A DNA stretch of 52,377 nucleotides from assembly GCA_905236635.1 (NCBI GenBank), contig CAJOCJ010000011.1:1-52377 (forward strand), given 5' to 3'. Shown piece by piece: positions 18,680 through 26,928 of the stretch (its first letter is position 1; the number at the start of each line of letters is the position of its first letter). The stretch is from an uncultured Bacteroidales bacterium. Lineage in GTDB: Bacteria > Bacteroidota > Bacteroidia > Bacteroidales > F082. A program made the position numbers and the translations under genes. A model generated the notes under the pieces. That model did no database searches. It was not told where the DNA came from and saw nothing but the letters and a program-made list of their open reading frames with translations.

Positions 18680-19403
18680 AACAGCTATCATCACCGGTGC
18701 CGCAAGAGGTATCGGCAAGGCCATCGCCAAGCGTTACGCTATGGAAGGCTGCAACATCGCAATCACCGATATCAACGAAGACAACATCAAGGCTACTGTT
18801 GCTGAACTCAGCGAGCTCGGCACACAGGTGAAAGGTTACGTCTCTAACGCCGCTGACTTTGCTGACGTTGAGAAGACCGTCAACCAGATTGTGGCAGATT
18901 TCGGTCGCGTTGACATCCTCGTCAACAACGCCGGTATCACTAAGGACGGCTTGATGCTTCGTATGACAGAGGCACAGTGGGACGCAGTGCTCACAGTGAA
19001 CCTGAAGTCGGCATTCAACTACATCCATGCTGTGTTGCCGACGATGGCACGTCAGAAGGGTGGTAGCATCATCAATATGGCCAGTGTTGTCGGTGTTTCA
19101 GGCAACGTCGGTCAGGCTAACTACGCGGCATCAAAGGCTGGTTTGATCGGTCTCGCCAAGTCGGTGGCCAAGGAGATGGGTAGCCGTAACATCCGTGCTA
19201 ACTGCATCGCTCCTGGTTTCATCGAAAGCGACATGACCAGAGCACTTCCTGAGGAGGTGAGAAAAGACTGGGCTACTAAGATTCCGTTGAGAAGAGGCGG
19301 TACACCGGAAGACGTCGCCAACGTGGCGTTATTCCTCGCATCAGACCTCTCCAGCTATGTCACCGGTCAGGTGATCAACTGCTGCGGCGGAATGCAGTGC
19401 TAA
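18666..19403 (+). CDS. fabG: 3-oxoacyl-ACP reductase
   Basis: The start is ATG 18666, 14 bp inside the dehydrogenase end; an in-frame TTG at 18648 gives a poorer N-terminus. The 245-residue short-chain dehydrogenase has TGAARGIG (10-17, NADPH site), NNAG (87-90) and the Ser140-Tyr153-Lys157 triad (NMASVVG, NYAASKAG). It reduces 3-oxoacyl-ACP to 3-hydroxyacyl-ACP. It is the last gene of the operon, followed by a hairpin at 19439-19475. The C-terminus ends in CCGGMQC, a typical FabG end (usually DGGM) with extra cysteines. Confidence 0.94.
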   Translation: MLKNRTAIITGAARGIGKAIAKRYAMEGCNIAITDINEDNIKATVAELSELGTQVKGYVSNAADFADVEKTVNQIVADFGRVDILVNNAGITKDGLMLRMTEAQWDAVLTVNLKSAFNYIHAVLPTMARQKGGSIINMASVVGVSGNVGQANYAASKAGLIGLAKSVAKEMGSRNIRANCIAPGFIESDMTRALPEEVRKDWATKIPLRRGGTPEDVANVALFLASDLSSYVTGQVINCCGGMQC

Positions 19404-19436
19404 GAATGTAATATTAGTTATAAGTTTGTTTTTTGT

Positions 19437-19480
19437 TTATAGGGACGTGGCGCACCGCGTCCCTATTGTGTTTTATATAT
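19437..19480 (+). terminator. Hairpin terminator after fabG, GGGACG palindrome
   Basis: Arms TAGGGACG and CGTCCCTA (19440-19447 with 19458-19465) continue inward with TGG/CCG around a CGCA loop; TTGTGTTTTATATATTTT follows. It separates the convergent fabG and anmK and overlaps the anmK stop. The arms resemble a variant of the GAGACG palindrome family. Confidence 0.7.
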
Positions 19481-20521
19481 TTTACCCGATGAGGAGTCTG
19501 ATTCCGCTCCTGTTACAGATCTCAATACGTTTATTTCGTCACGGCTGCGGAGCAATCCGAGGAAAGCGAAGACGAGGGCTTCTTTGTAGTCGATGATGTC
19601 CTCGCTAGGCACGAAGACCTTGTGTTTCGTATTTGCCTGTATCCTCTCGATGAGATATTTGTTTTTGGCCCCGCCACCGGTTATCAACATGATAGACGAT
19701 GACATCGTCTTTACAGATGCACTAATATGAATGGCAATATGTTCCACGAACGTTGCCATCATGTCAGCAATGTTGTCGCGATTTTCCAACGATGGTTTTA
19801 TGTTTTCTTCAAAGAATTCACGTCCCAATGATTTTGGGTGTTTTTGTGTATAAAAAGGATGTGAATTCAAAGTGGTTAATAATTGATTGTCAATGTGTCC
19901 GCTACGGGCAATCAAACCGTCTTTATCAAATGGCAATGACAATCTATTTGATAAATAATTCAACGCTTGGTTTGCAATGCAGATATCGTATGCAATGCGT
20001 TGATTGTCAATGTCGTATGATAGATTAGCGATTCCTCCGATATTCAGGCATATGGGGTAGTCGGAGAATAGAAGCTTGTCGCCAATGGGCACTAACGGAG
20101 CTCCCTGACCGCCTTTGAGCACGTCTTCGGTTCGGAAGTCGTTGATGACGGTGACGCCGCATGCATCGGCAAGCGCCTGTCCGTCGCCTATTTGCAATGT
20201 GTAATGTTCCTGCGGACGGTGAAAGATGGTATGACCGTGCGAGGCGACGATTTCTGGTTTAAGTTGGTATTTGTCAATGAAACGTTTCGTGACCAGGCCT
20301 AACAATTTACCATATTGGTAATCAATGTCTTGCAATTGGTTTTTGTCGTAATAAAATGCGTCCGCAAGCTTTTTGCGCCATTCATCATCGTAATCGTAAT
20401 TGTCTTTTGCGATGATTTCGAAATGCCAATGGCCGTCGAACCAGAAATCGGCATCGACGAGGTCGATGCCGTCGAGCGAACTGCCCGACATCAGTCCGAT
20501 GATGTTGGTTTTCTTGATCAT
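19463..20521 (-). CDS. anmK: Anhydro-N-acetylmuramic acid kinase
   Basis: The 352-residue ASKHA-fold kinase starts MIKKTNIIGLMSGSSLDGIDLVDADF, the family signature (GLMSGTSLDGID) for ATP binding. Other visible motifs are VASHGHTIFHRP, LQIGDGQALAD and GGQGAPLVPIGDKLLF, then the LNIGGIANLS phosphate loop and ITGGGAKNKYL. It phosphorylates and opens 1,6-anhydroMurNAc for peptidoglycan recycling. Its ATG overlaps the murF stop (TAATG), pairing recycling with synthesis. Confidence 0.95.
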   Translation of the reverse strand: MIKKTNIIGLMSGSSLDGIDLVDADFWFDGHWHFEIIAKDNYDYDDEWRKKLADAFYYDKNQLQDIDYQYGKLLGLVTKRFIDKYQLKPEIVASHGHTIFHRPQEHYTLQIGDGQALADACGVTVINDFRTEDVLKGGQGAPLVPIGDKLLFSDYPICLNIGGIANLSYDIDNQRIAYDICIANQALNYLSNRLSLPFDKDGLIARSGHIDNQLLTTLNSHPFYTQKHPKSLGREFFEENIKPSLENRDNIADMMATFVEHIAIHISASVKTMSSSIMLITGGGAKNKYLIERIQANTKHKVFVPSEDIIDYKEALVFAFLGLLRSRDEINVLRSVTGAESDSSSGKIYKTQ

Positions 20522-21804
20522 TACAACGAGTCTATGATTTTGTTCAGATGGATGCTGTTGGAGCCTTTCACGAGGATGTCGTAGCCTGAAATAGGATTTA
20601 GTGTAATGTATCTTATCAGTTTATCAACATCGCTTAATATGAAATACGTTGAATTTGCAGCGACTTTCGCAAATTCTGAACCCACAAGAAACACTAGTTG
20701 GAAATTGAGTTCTTTCAAAAGATCAATAATTGCTTTGTGTTCTTTTTCTGATTCTTCTCCGAGTTCGCGCATGTCGCCTAAAATCAATACGTTCTTGTCG
20801 CTGCAAATATTGCGGAAGTTTTTAATGGCGTGGCTCATACTGGTCGGGTTGGCGTTGTAGGCATCCATCACCACGCGGTTCTTACCCGTCTCGATGACCT
20901 GTGAACGGTTGTTGGTCGGGCAGTAGCTCGACAACGCCTCGCAGATGTTGTTGGCGTCAACTTTGAAATAGGTTCCGACACATATCGCAGCCATCACATT
21001 TTCAAAGTTATAGTCTCCAACTAATTGAGTGTCAATATTTTTGCCATTCCATTCCACTGAGAGATATGGGTTCGCCGAAAGGATCTTTCCTTGGACGTCG
21101 GCGTCTTTGCCGGTGCCGTAGGTCACCTTTTTTATGTCTTTTGCCAGTCCCATCAGCAGTTCGTTGTCGTGGTTGACAAACAGCATGCCATCATGTGCCG
21201 CGATGTATTGGTACATCTCGTTTTTGGTGCGTATCACGCCTTCGTAGCCGCCGAAGCCTTCGAGGTGTGCGCGCCCGATGTTGGTGATGATACCGAAGTT
21301 TGGTTCACCCATATAGGTGAGCTCGTCGATATCGCCGGGATGGCTTGCGCCCATCTCCACGACCGCCATCTCTGTCTCAGGTTTTATCCTGAGCAGTGTG
21401 AGCGGCACTCCGAGCTGGTTGTTGAAGTTGCCCTGAGTGAATATGATGTTGTATTTCTTCGACAGGATAGAGGAGAGGAGCTCTTTCGTCGTGGTCTTGC
21501 CGTTGGTGCCAGTGATACCAATGATAGGGGTGCCGAGTTTCTCGCGATGGTGTTTTGCCAGCTCCTGCAGGCATTTCAGACTGTCGTCAACCACGAATAA
21601 TCTCTCGTGTTTGGGGAGGTCTTTTCTGTCGGCTATCACTGCTGCCGCAATGCCTTCTTCGGCTACTTTAAGGGCGAAGTCGTTGCCGTCGAAATGTTCT
21701 CCTTTCAATGCCACGAAGACGCAGCCAGGGGTGATGGTGCGGCTGTCGGTGGTGACGCAATAAGCTTTCTTGTAAAGCCCGTAAATCTTCTCAATGGTAT
21801 CCAT
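20521..21804 (-). CDS. murF: UDP-MurNAc-tripeptide--D-alanyl-D-alanine ligase
   Basis: The 427-residue Mur ligase adds D-Ala-D-Ala to the cytoplasmic peptidoglycan precursor. Visible motifs: N-terminal TDSRTITPGCVFVALKGEHFDGNDF, the ATP loop GITGTNGKTTTKEL, NFNNQLGVPLTLL, VEMGASHPGDIDELT, TNIGRAHLEGFG, the carbamoyl-Lys region, DAYNANPTSM and ILGDMRELGEES. It lies 62 bp downstream of gldJ, with a terminator hairpin in between, so it either has a promoter in or near the gldJ end or depends on read-through. Confidence 0.95.
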   Translation of the reverse strand: MDTIEKIYGLYKKAYCVTTDSRTITPGCVFVALKGEHFDGNDFALKVAEEGIAAAVIADRKDLPKHERLFVVDDSLKCLQELAKHHREKLGTPIIGITGTNGKTTTKELLSSILSKKYNIIFTQGNFNNQLGVPLTLLRIKPETEMAVVEMGASHPGDIDELTYMGEPNFGIITNIGRAHLEGFGGYEGVIRTKNEMYQYIAAHDGMLFVNHDNELLMGLAKDIKKVTYGTGKDADVQGKILSANPYLSVEWNGKNIDTQLVGDYNFENVMAAICVGTYFKVDANNICEALSSYCPTNNRSQVIETGKNRVVMDAYNANPTSMSHAIKNFRNICSDKNVLILGDMRELGEESEKEHKAIIDLLKELNFQLVFLVGSEFAKVAANSTYFILSDVDKLIRYITLNPISGYDILVKGSNSIHLNKIIDSL

Positions 21805-21811
21805 ATCTTGA

Positions 21812-21847
21812 TTTTTATAAAAAAAGCCGTCATTTGCGACGGCTTAA
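21812..21847 (-). terminator. Intrinsic terminator after gldJ
   Basis: On the minus strand AAGCCGTC, loop GCAAAT, GACGGCTT is followed by TTTTTATAAAAAT. The stem is 8 bp (21824-21831 with 21838-21845). It lies directly between the gldJ stop (21867) and the murF start (21804). Confidence 0.88.
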
Positions 21848-21866
21848 TTATTTGATAATCATTGTC

Positions 21867-23261
21867 TTACTTCTTCATTGCTGAGCCAATCATGTTCATG
21901 GCGCATCTGAATCCCACTGTGGCGGAGCCTTCATTCTCATCCATGAAACGACGTACTGAAGGGCTGAGGTAGTAAGGACCGTCGGCCCATGAACCGCCCT
22001 TGATCACGCGAGAGTGGTCGGAGATGAGGGTGGTGTTGCCGTAGTCATACATCTGCTTGGTGTATTCGCTCTGCTCAAGCTCTTTATTGTTCCAGTCGTT
22101 TTGGATTGTCGACATGTAGTCGCCGTCATTGTAGTTGAGACCATCGGCGTTGCCGCGGTAAGGGTTCTGGTCACTGAAGTCTTCAAACGAAAGTGGTCTG
22201 TAGACATCGAGGACCCACTCTGATACGTTGCCGGCCATGTTATAGAGACCGAAGTCGTTTGGCCAGTAAGAAACCACTGGTGCAGGGAATGCTGCGCCGT
22301 CGTTCTGGCTTCCTGCAACTCCCATATAGTCGCCTTTACCTCTCTTGAAGTTAGCCATGAAACTGCCAGTATAACCTTTTTCTTGGGTGCGTATGTTGTT
22401 TGAGTTCCATGGATAAACCTTACGGTCGGAGATGTTCTCGCCGTTGGTGTTACCGATGAGACCCAAAGCTGCGTATTCCCATTCAGCCTCGGTGGGGAGA
22501 CGATATTTCGGGAGGAGTATGCCGTCTTCCATCTTCACACTGCGCTGTCCTGACGCGTTGTTAGGATTGTAGTCCTTACGTCCGTTGGCTACATTACCTT
22601 TGTATTCTCCTGAGAGATATCCGTCGGTGGTGAAGTGGTTCTCGGCGTTTTGTTTGTCGTCGAACTTCAGCACTCCCGCTTCGATGAGAAGCATCTCGTT
22701 GACACGGTCGGAACGCCATAAGGCATAGTCGTTGGCTTGAAGCCATGACACGCCGACGACAGGATAGTCGCCGTATGCAGGATGGCGGAAGTAAATCTCG
22801 ACCATCGGCTCGTTGTACGACATGGAGTTACGCCATACGAGGGTGTCGGGGAGGGCTTTGGCGACTATCTCAGGATAGTCTTTGCCGTAGATACGGGTAA
22901 GCCAGTAGATATACTCCAAATAATCGAGGTTGCTCACCTCTGTCTGATCCATGAAGAATGATGAAACAGTGACCTGACGTGGCTGGTTGTTCCACTCGCC
23001 GAACACGTTTTCTTGAGTGGCGCCCATGACGAAAGTGCCGCCTTCAATGGCCACCAGACCCGGACCTGGCTTCTGCTCCTTGGTGTCGGTGACAGAGAAA
23101 CCGCCGTAGTTAGGGTCGTTGTATTTCCATCCGGTGGTGTTCGATTTACCGGAATTTCTGCCTGATTTACTGCTGTTCTTGCTTGAACCGCCACAAGAAA
23201 CTAACAGGATACTGCAACAAAAAACTGCCAAAATAGCACTAATTCTTAATTTTCTACGCAT
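21867..23261 (-). CDS. gldJ: GldJ/GldK-like SUMF-fold lipoprotein of gliding/T9SS
   Basis: The start is ATG 23261, giving MRRKLRISAILAVFCC then LLVSC, with the lipid-bearing Cys at residue 23. A Ser/Lys/Asn-rich linker leads to a formylglycine-generating-enzyme-like (SUMF) domain from about residue 65: VAIEGGTFVMGATQ, MDQTEVSNLDYLEY, VVGVSWLQANDYALWRSDRVNE, YRLPTEAEWEYAALG, NVSEWVLDVYRP, RVIKGGSWADGPYYLSPSVRR and VGFRCAM. No copper-site cysteines stand out, as in the structural Gld proteins. The gene is divergent from porU-porV; in Flavobacterium johnsoniae gldJ also adjoins porU and porV. That synteny favours GldJ over its paralogue GldK/PorK, though the two families are close. Confidence 0.82.
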   Translation of the reverse strand: MRRKLRISAILAVFCCSILLVSCGGSSKNSSKSGRNSGKSNTTGWKYNDPNYGGFSVTDTKEQKPGPGLVAIEGGTFVMGATQENVFGEWNNQPRQVTVSSFFMDQTEVSNLDYLEYIYWLTRIYGKDYPEIVAKALPDTLVWRNSMSYNEPMVEIYFRHPAYGDYPVVGVSWLQANDYALWRSDRVNEMLLIEAGVLKFDDKQNAENHFTTDGYLSGEYKGNVANGRKDYNPNNASGQRSVKMEDGILLPKYRLPTEAEWEYAALGLIGNTNGENISDRKVYPWNSNNIRTQEKGYTGSFMANFKRGKGDYMGVAGSQNDGAAFPAPVVSYWPNDFGLYNMAGNVSEWVLDVYRPLSFEDFSDQNPYRGNADGLNYNDGDYMSTIQNDWNNKELEQSEYTKQMYDYGNTTLISDHSRVIKGGSWADGPYYLSPSVRRFMDENEGSATVGFRCAMNMIGSAMKK

Positions 23262-23340
23262 TTTGTTCGTGTTTGTAATTCTATTCAATAACTGCAAATC
23301 GTTTTATTTATTGCATCTGCATGTAAAAAATTTCAAACCG

Positions 23341-23348
23341 CAAAGGTA
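23341..23348 (-). promoter_or_regulatory. -7 element of gldJ
   Basis: Minus-strand TACCTTTG matches TAnnTTTG. The predicted leader before ATG 23261 is about 75 nt. There is no obvious -33 TTTG. Confidence 0.7.
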
Positions 23349-23445
23349 CGGATTTTTTCCTTTGATATTTAGGTTTTTAAAAATTTTTTATAAAATGTTT
23401 TCGACAATAATATTTCATATTATACGTTGGTTAAGAAATTATGTG

Positions 23446-23453
23446 TATCTTTG
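23446..23453 (+). promoter_or_regulatory. -7 element of porU, 4 nt before its ATG
   Basis: TATCTTTG matches the consensus. Only CAGA separates it from the ATG at 23458, so transcription probably starts at or next to the start codon (leaderless or nearly so). TTGG at 23427-23430 may serve as the -33 element. Confidence 0.7.
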
Positions 23454-23457
23454 CAGA

Positions 23458-26400
23458 ATGAAAAAAATATTAAAGGCCTTTTTAGGACTTGTCATCATAC
23501 TGTTATCGGCTAAAACCGATGTTTTAGCAGACGATTCAGTGCTTGCAAGCGGCGTATGGTATAAGATGTCCATTTCCTCTACGGGAATGTACAAGCTTAC
23601 ATATTCCGACCTGGCCTCTATGGGCGTGGATGTTGCGAATATTGACCCTAGAAAGATTAAGATATACCATAACGGCGGCGGCGTCCTGCCAAAAATCAAC
23701 AGATATTACTATCCGGATGATTTGTACGAGATTTCGATATTTGTGTCGGGAGAAGATGACGGCGTATTTAACCAGAATGATTACATCCTGTTTTATGCGA
23801 GAGGTCCTGTCGTTTGGAAATACAATGAGATAAGACAGTATTATCGTCACGAGAAAAACCCTTACACTAGTTATACTTACGCATTCCTTACCATGGGCGA
23901 AGATGCGGGTCGTCGTATCCAAACAGAGCCGGCTCCGAGTGGGGAAGGAGTGACGCATGTAACTGACTTTCTTGACTATAAGGTGATAGATGTCGATGAG
24001 GTGAACATCAACAACATGGGGTGTACCTGGTTCTTCGACAGATTTGACATCACTTTGCATAGGAGCTACGAATTTTCATTCGATAATCTTAACACCAACA
24101 AACCGGCGAAGATGAAGGTCTCGATGGCATCGAAAAACACCTCATCGGCGTCAATGGCATTGAGAAACAACAACAGATTGTTGTATAGCAAGTCATTCCA
24201 AAATAGCGGAACATACTATTATGCACGTTGGGATACGGCATGTCTGGTCAGCTTCGAACCCGTCGGCAGTCCGATTGTGATAGACGCCAATTATTCAAGA
24301 TCGTTGTCATCGTCGGTGGCATGGATGGATTATATCGCTATCAACGCTTGGCGTTATCTCAAGATGAGCGGTAACGTGATGGCGTTCCGAAATCCTGACT
24401 GCAGCAACGCATCTGTCGTTTATGAATATGATTTGCAAAATGCTGGAAACTTCATTAAAATATGGAATGTCACCGACCCGATAAATCCGACCGTGATGTC
24501 AACTACGTTGTCGGGAAATACGATGTCGTTCAAGGTGAGAGGTGATGTCAAGAACCAGTTTATCGCATTCAATGGCAGCAATGTCAGCAGCCCCACTTTT
24601 GTCGGGACGATAGCAAACCAGAATCTGCATGCGATGAGGGATGTCGATTATTTGATAATCACACACCCTTCGTTCCAGTCACAGGCCGAGCGCCTGAAAG
24701 AACTGCATTCACGTCTTGATGATTATGTGATAGAGATAGTTCAGCCGCAATATATATATAATGAGTTCTCGTGCGGAGCTCTGGATGTGGCAGGTATCCG
24801 TAATTTTGTCAGGATGCTGTATAAAGAAAGCAGCGAAGAGCATAAGCTGAAATATGTTTTGCTGTTTGGCGATGCCTCTTACGATTATAAAAACACAAGT
24901 GAGTGCCTGATACCTACATGGGAGTCGTTTGAAAGCTGCTGTATATCAGGTTCTGTCGTCACCGACGATTTTTATGTATGCATGGGTGACGATGAAGGTA
25001 ATATGGAGGCACAAGGCAGTCAATATGGCTCGTCAATTATCGATTTGGCTGTTGCGAGAATGCCTGTGCGTACCACATCTGAGGCCAATGATGTCATAGC
25101 TAAGATAGAAGCCTATGTCGCTAAGAATTCCATAACGATGAACAAATGGCGCAATGTGATTACTCTGATGTGTGATGACGAGGAGTCGCAGTTCATCTCT
25201 AACATGGAGTCGATTGCGAATAATATTCCAAAATGGGGTGGGGATGTCATTATTGACAAGATTTATCTTGATGCCTACAATCAGATAGCCACAGCAAGCG
25301 GTCAGCGTTGTCCCGAGATGAATGAGGCCATTGCAAACAGGATGGAAAAGGGCACCTTGGCATGGGCATATTACGGTCACGGAGGAGAGATAGGCCTCAC
25401 CGAAGAACGTATCTTGACCATTCCGGATATACAGTCGTGGAAGAACATTCCGATGATGCCACTGTTTATCACCGCAACCTGTGAATTTAGCAGATTTGAC
25501 GACCATACTAGGACGTCGGCAGGTGAGATAATGTTTACAAAAGCCGACGGTGGAGCCATCGCTATGATCACCACAGCACGTACTACTGGCGGCAGCGGCC
25601 CTCTGCTCCAAAGGACATTTACTCGTATGTTCCAAATGACAAACGGCGAATATCCTACGATGGGCGACATTTTTATTCGTAGTAAGGCCGACAGCAGTCC
25701 TAATACTAAGGTGTTTACCTTGTTCGGCGACCCTGCGCTTCGTCTCGCATATCCGAAATACAATGTCGTGTTGACGCAGATGAACGGCAAACCAGTAACG
25801 CCTCCTAATGATACCATCTTGACAAATGATACTCTTAAGGCGTTGAGTAACATTGAATTACGCGGAGAGGTGAGGGATAACTTCGGTGAAAAGATGACCG
25901 ATTTTAACGGCATCGTCAGCGTGTCGGTATACGATAAGGAAAACCATTATCGCACCAAAGGTGACAACGGCGCAGTGCAGGTGGATTTCAATATGCGTAA
26001 CAGCCTTCTCTTCGATGGAAAAGCCGCGGTTGAAGAAGGAGAGTTCACAATAAGTTTCACCGTGCCGAAAGATATCAATTACAGTTATGGCAATGGTATG
26101 GTGAGCTTCTATGCCACTGATTATCAGGTTGATGCAAATGGAACTTATACCAATTTGATAGTGGGAGGATACAACAACGAGGCACTGCCAGATGTCGATG
26201 GTCCGAAAGCCAGGATCTTCATCGACGACACTTTGTTTGTGAGCGGCGGCATTACCAACGAAAACCCGATGTTTTTGGCATACGTGAGAGACGAGCATGG
26301 CATAAACACGACAGGTGCCGGTATAGGTCATGATATCACAGCCACACTATCTGGCGCAACGACGAAGATCTATAATCTGAATTCTTCTTATGAGATTGTG

Positions 26401-26850
26401 TCGGGCTCAAATGATTGGGGATCAATAGCTTATCGTTTCTATAACTTGAACGAAGGTGACCATCATCTGACTTTTAAAGTCTGGGATATCTATAATAACT
26501 CAACAATGGTATCACTTGATTTCACTGTCGTCAAGAGCAATAATATGGTCATTGAAAACATCTTTAACGCACCTAACCCGATGACAAGTTATACCAACTT
26601 CCAATTTGAACATAATCAAAAGGGTGAAGTGGAGGTGGAGATCAATATTTATAATCTCAGCGGACAGAAGGTTAAGACCATAAAAGACAACAGATTCGGC
26701 ACATCTACGCGTGTTGATCCGATATATTGGGATGGCACGTCGGACAGCGGTGCGCCTTTGAAATCGGGAGTTTATATCTACAACGTGACGATAACAAACA
26801 ACAACGGCGAAAAGACATCAGGTTTTTCAAAATTGATAATAGCGAGATAA
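23458..26850 (+). CDS. porU: T9SS C-terminal signal peptidase/sortase, C25 family
   Basis: The start is ATG 23458 (MKKILKAFLGLVIILLSAK, signal peptide cleaved near residue 24); the frame is open far upstream but that part runs through gldJ and its leader. The 1130 residues match PorU length. The C25 catalytic pair is His641 (YYGHGGEIGL) and Cys675 (TATCEFSRFD). The C-terminus keeps a T9SS-type domain (APNPMTSYTNF, INIYNLSGQKVKTI, LKSGVYIYNVTI). PorU sits on the cell surface with PorV, removes the C-terminal domain of T9SS cargo and joins A-LPS to it. The PorU-porV order is conserved in Bacteroidota. Confidence 0.93.
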   Translation: MKKILKAFLGLVIILLSAKTDVLADDSVLASGVWYKMSISSTGMYKLTYSDLASMGVDVANIDPRKIKIYHNGGGVLPKINRYYYPDDLYEISIFVSGEDDGVFNQNDYILFYARGPVVWKYNEIRQYYRHEKNPYTSYTYAFLTMGEDAGRRIQTEPAPSGEGVTHVTDFLDYKVIDVDEVNINNMGCTWFFDRFDITLHRSYEFSFDNLNTNKPAKMKVSMASKNTSSASMALRNNNRLLYSKSFQNSGTYYYARWDTACLVSFEPVGSPIVIDANYSRSLSSSVAWMDYIAINAWRYLKMSGNVMAFRNPDCSNASVVYEYDLQNAGNFIKIWNVTDPINPTVMSTTLSGNTMSFKVRGDVKNQFIAFNGSNVSSPTFVGTIANQNLHAMRDVDYLIITHPSFQSQAERLKELHSRLDDYVIEIVQPQYIYNEFSCGALDVAGIRNFVRMLYKESSEEHKLKYVLLFGDASYDYKNTSECLIPTWESFESCCISGSVVTDDFYVCMGDDEGNMEAQGSQYGSSIIDLAVARMPVRTTSEANDVIAKIEAYVAKNSITMNKWRNVITLMCDDEESQFISNMESIANNIPKWGGDVIIDKIYLDAYNQIATASGQRCPEMNEAIANRMEKGTLAWAYYGHGGEIGLTEERILTIPDIQSWKNIPMMPLFITATCEFSRFDDHTRTSAGEIMFTKADGGAIAMITTARTTGGSGPLLQRTFTRMFQMTNGEYPTMGDIFIRSKADSSPNTKVFTLFGDPALRLAYPKYNVVLTQMNGKPVTPPNDTILTNDTLKALSNIELRGEVRDNFGEKMTDFNGIVSVSVYDKENHYRTKGDNGAVQVDFNMRNSLLFDGKAAVEEGEFTISFTVPKDINYSYGNGMVSFYATDYQVDANGTYTNLIVGGYNNEALPDVDGPKARIFIDDTLFVSGGITNENPMFLAYVRDEHGINTTGAGIGHDITATLSGATTKIYNLNSSYEIVSGSNDWGSIAYRFYNLNEGDHHLTFKVWDIYNNSTMVSLDFTVVKSNNMVIENIFNAPNPMTSYTNFQFEHNQKGEVEVEINIYNLSGQKVKTIKDNRFGTSTRVDPIYWDGTSDSGAPLKSGVYIYNVTITNNNGEKTSGFSKLIIAR

Positions 26851-26907
26851 TTTTTGGATTTTTATACAATAAAAGAAATTATAATTCGTTTGAAACAAAT
26901 AAATATC

Positions 26908-26915
26908 TATATTTG
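26908..26915 (+). promoter_or_regulatory. Possible -7 element of porV
   Basis: TATATTTG matches TAnnTTTG between porU and porV, 13 bp before ATG 26929. It would allow porV to be made in excess of porU. An upstream TTTG at 26889 is only 15 bp away, so the -33 spacing is imperfect. Confidence 0.6.
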
Positions 26916-26928
26916 CAAAGAAATTTAT

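Noticed and set aside
21867..23261. Sulfatase-modifying (formylglycine-generating) enzyme
   Set aside because: Fold matches, but it is a lipoprotein beside porU-porV and no sulfatase is near; GldJ/GldK fits better.
23119..23457. N-terminal extension of PorU by 113 residues
   Set aside because: It runs backwards through the gldJ start and both promoters; the signal peptide begins at ATG 23458.
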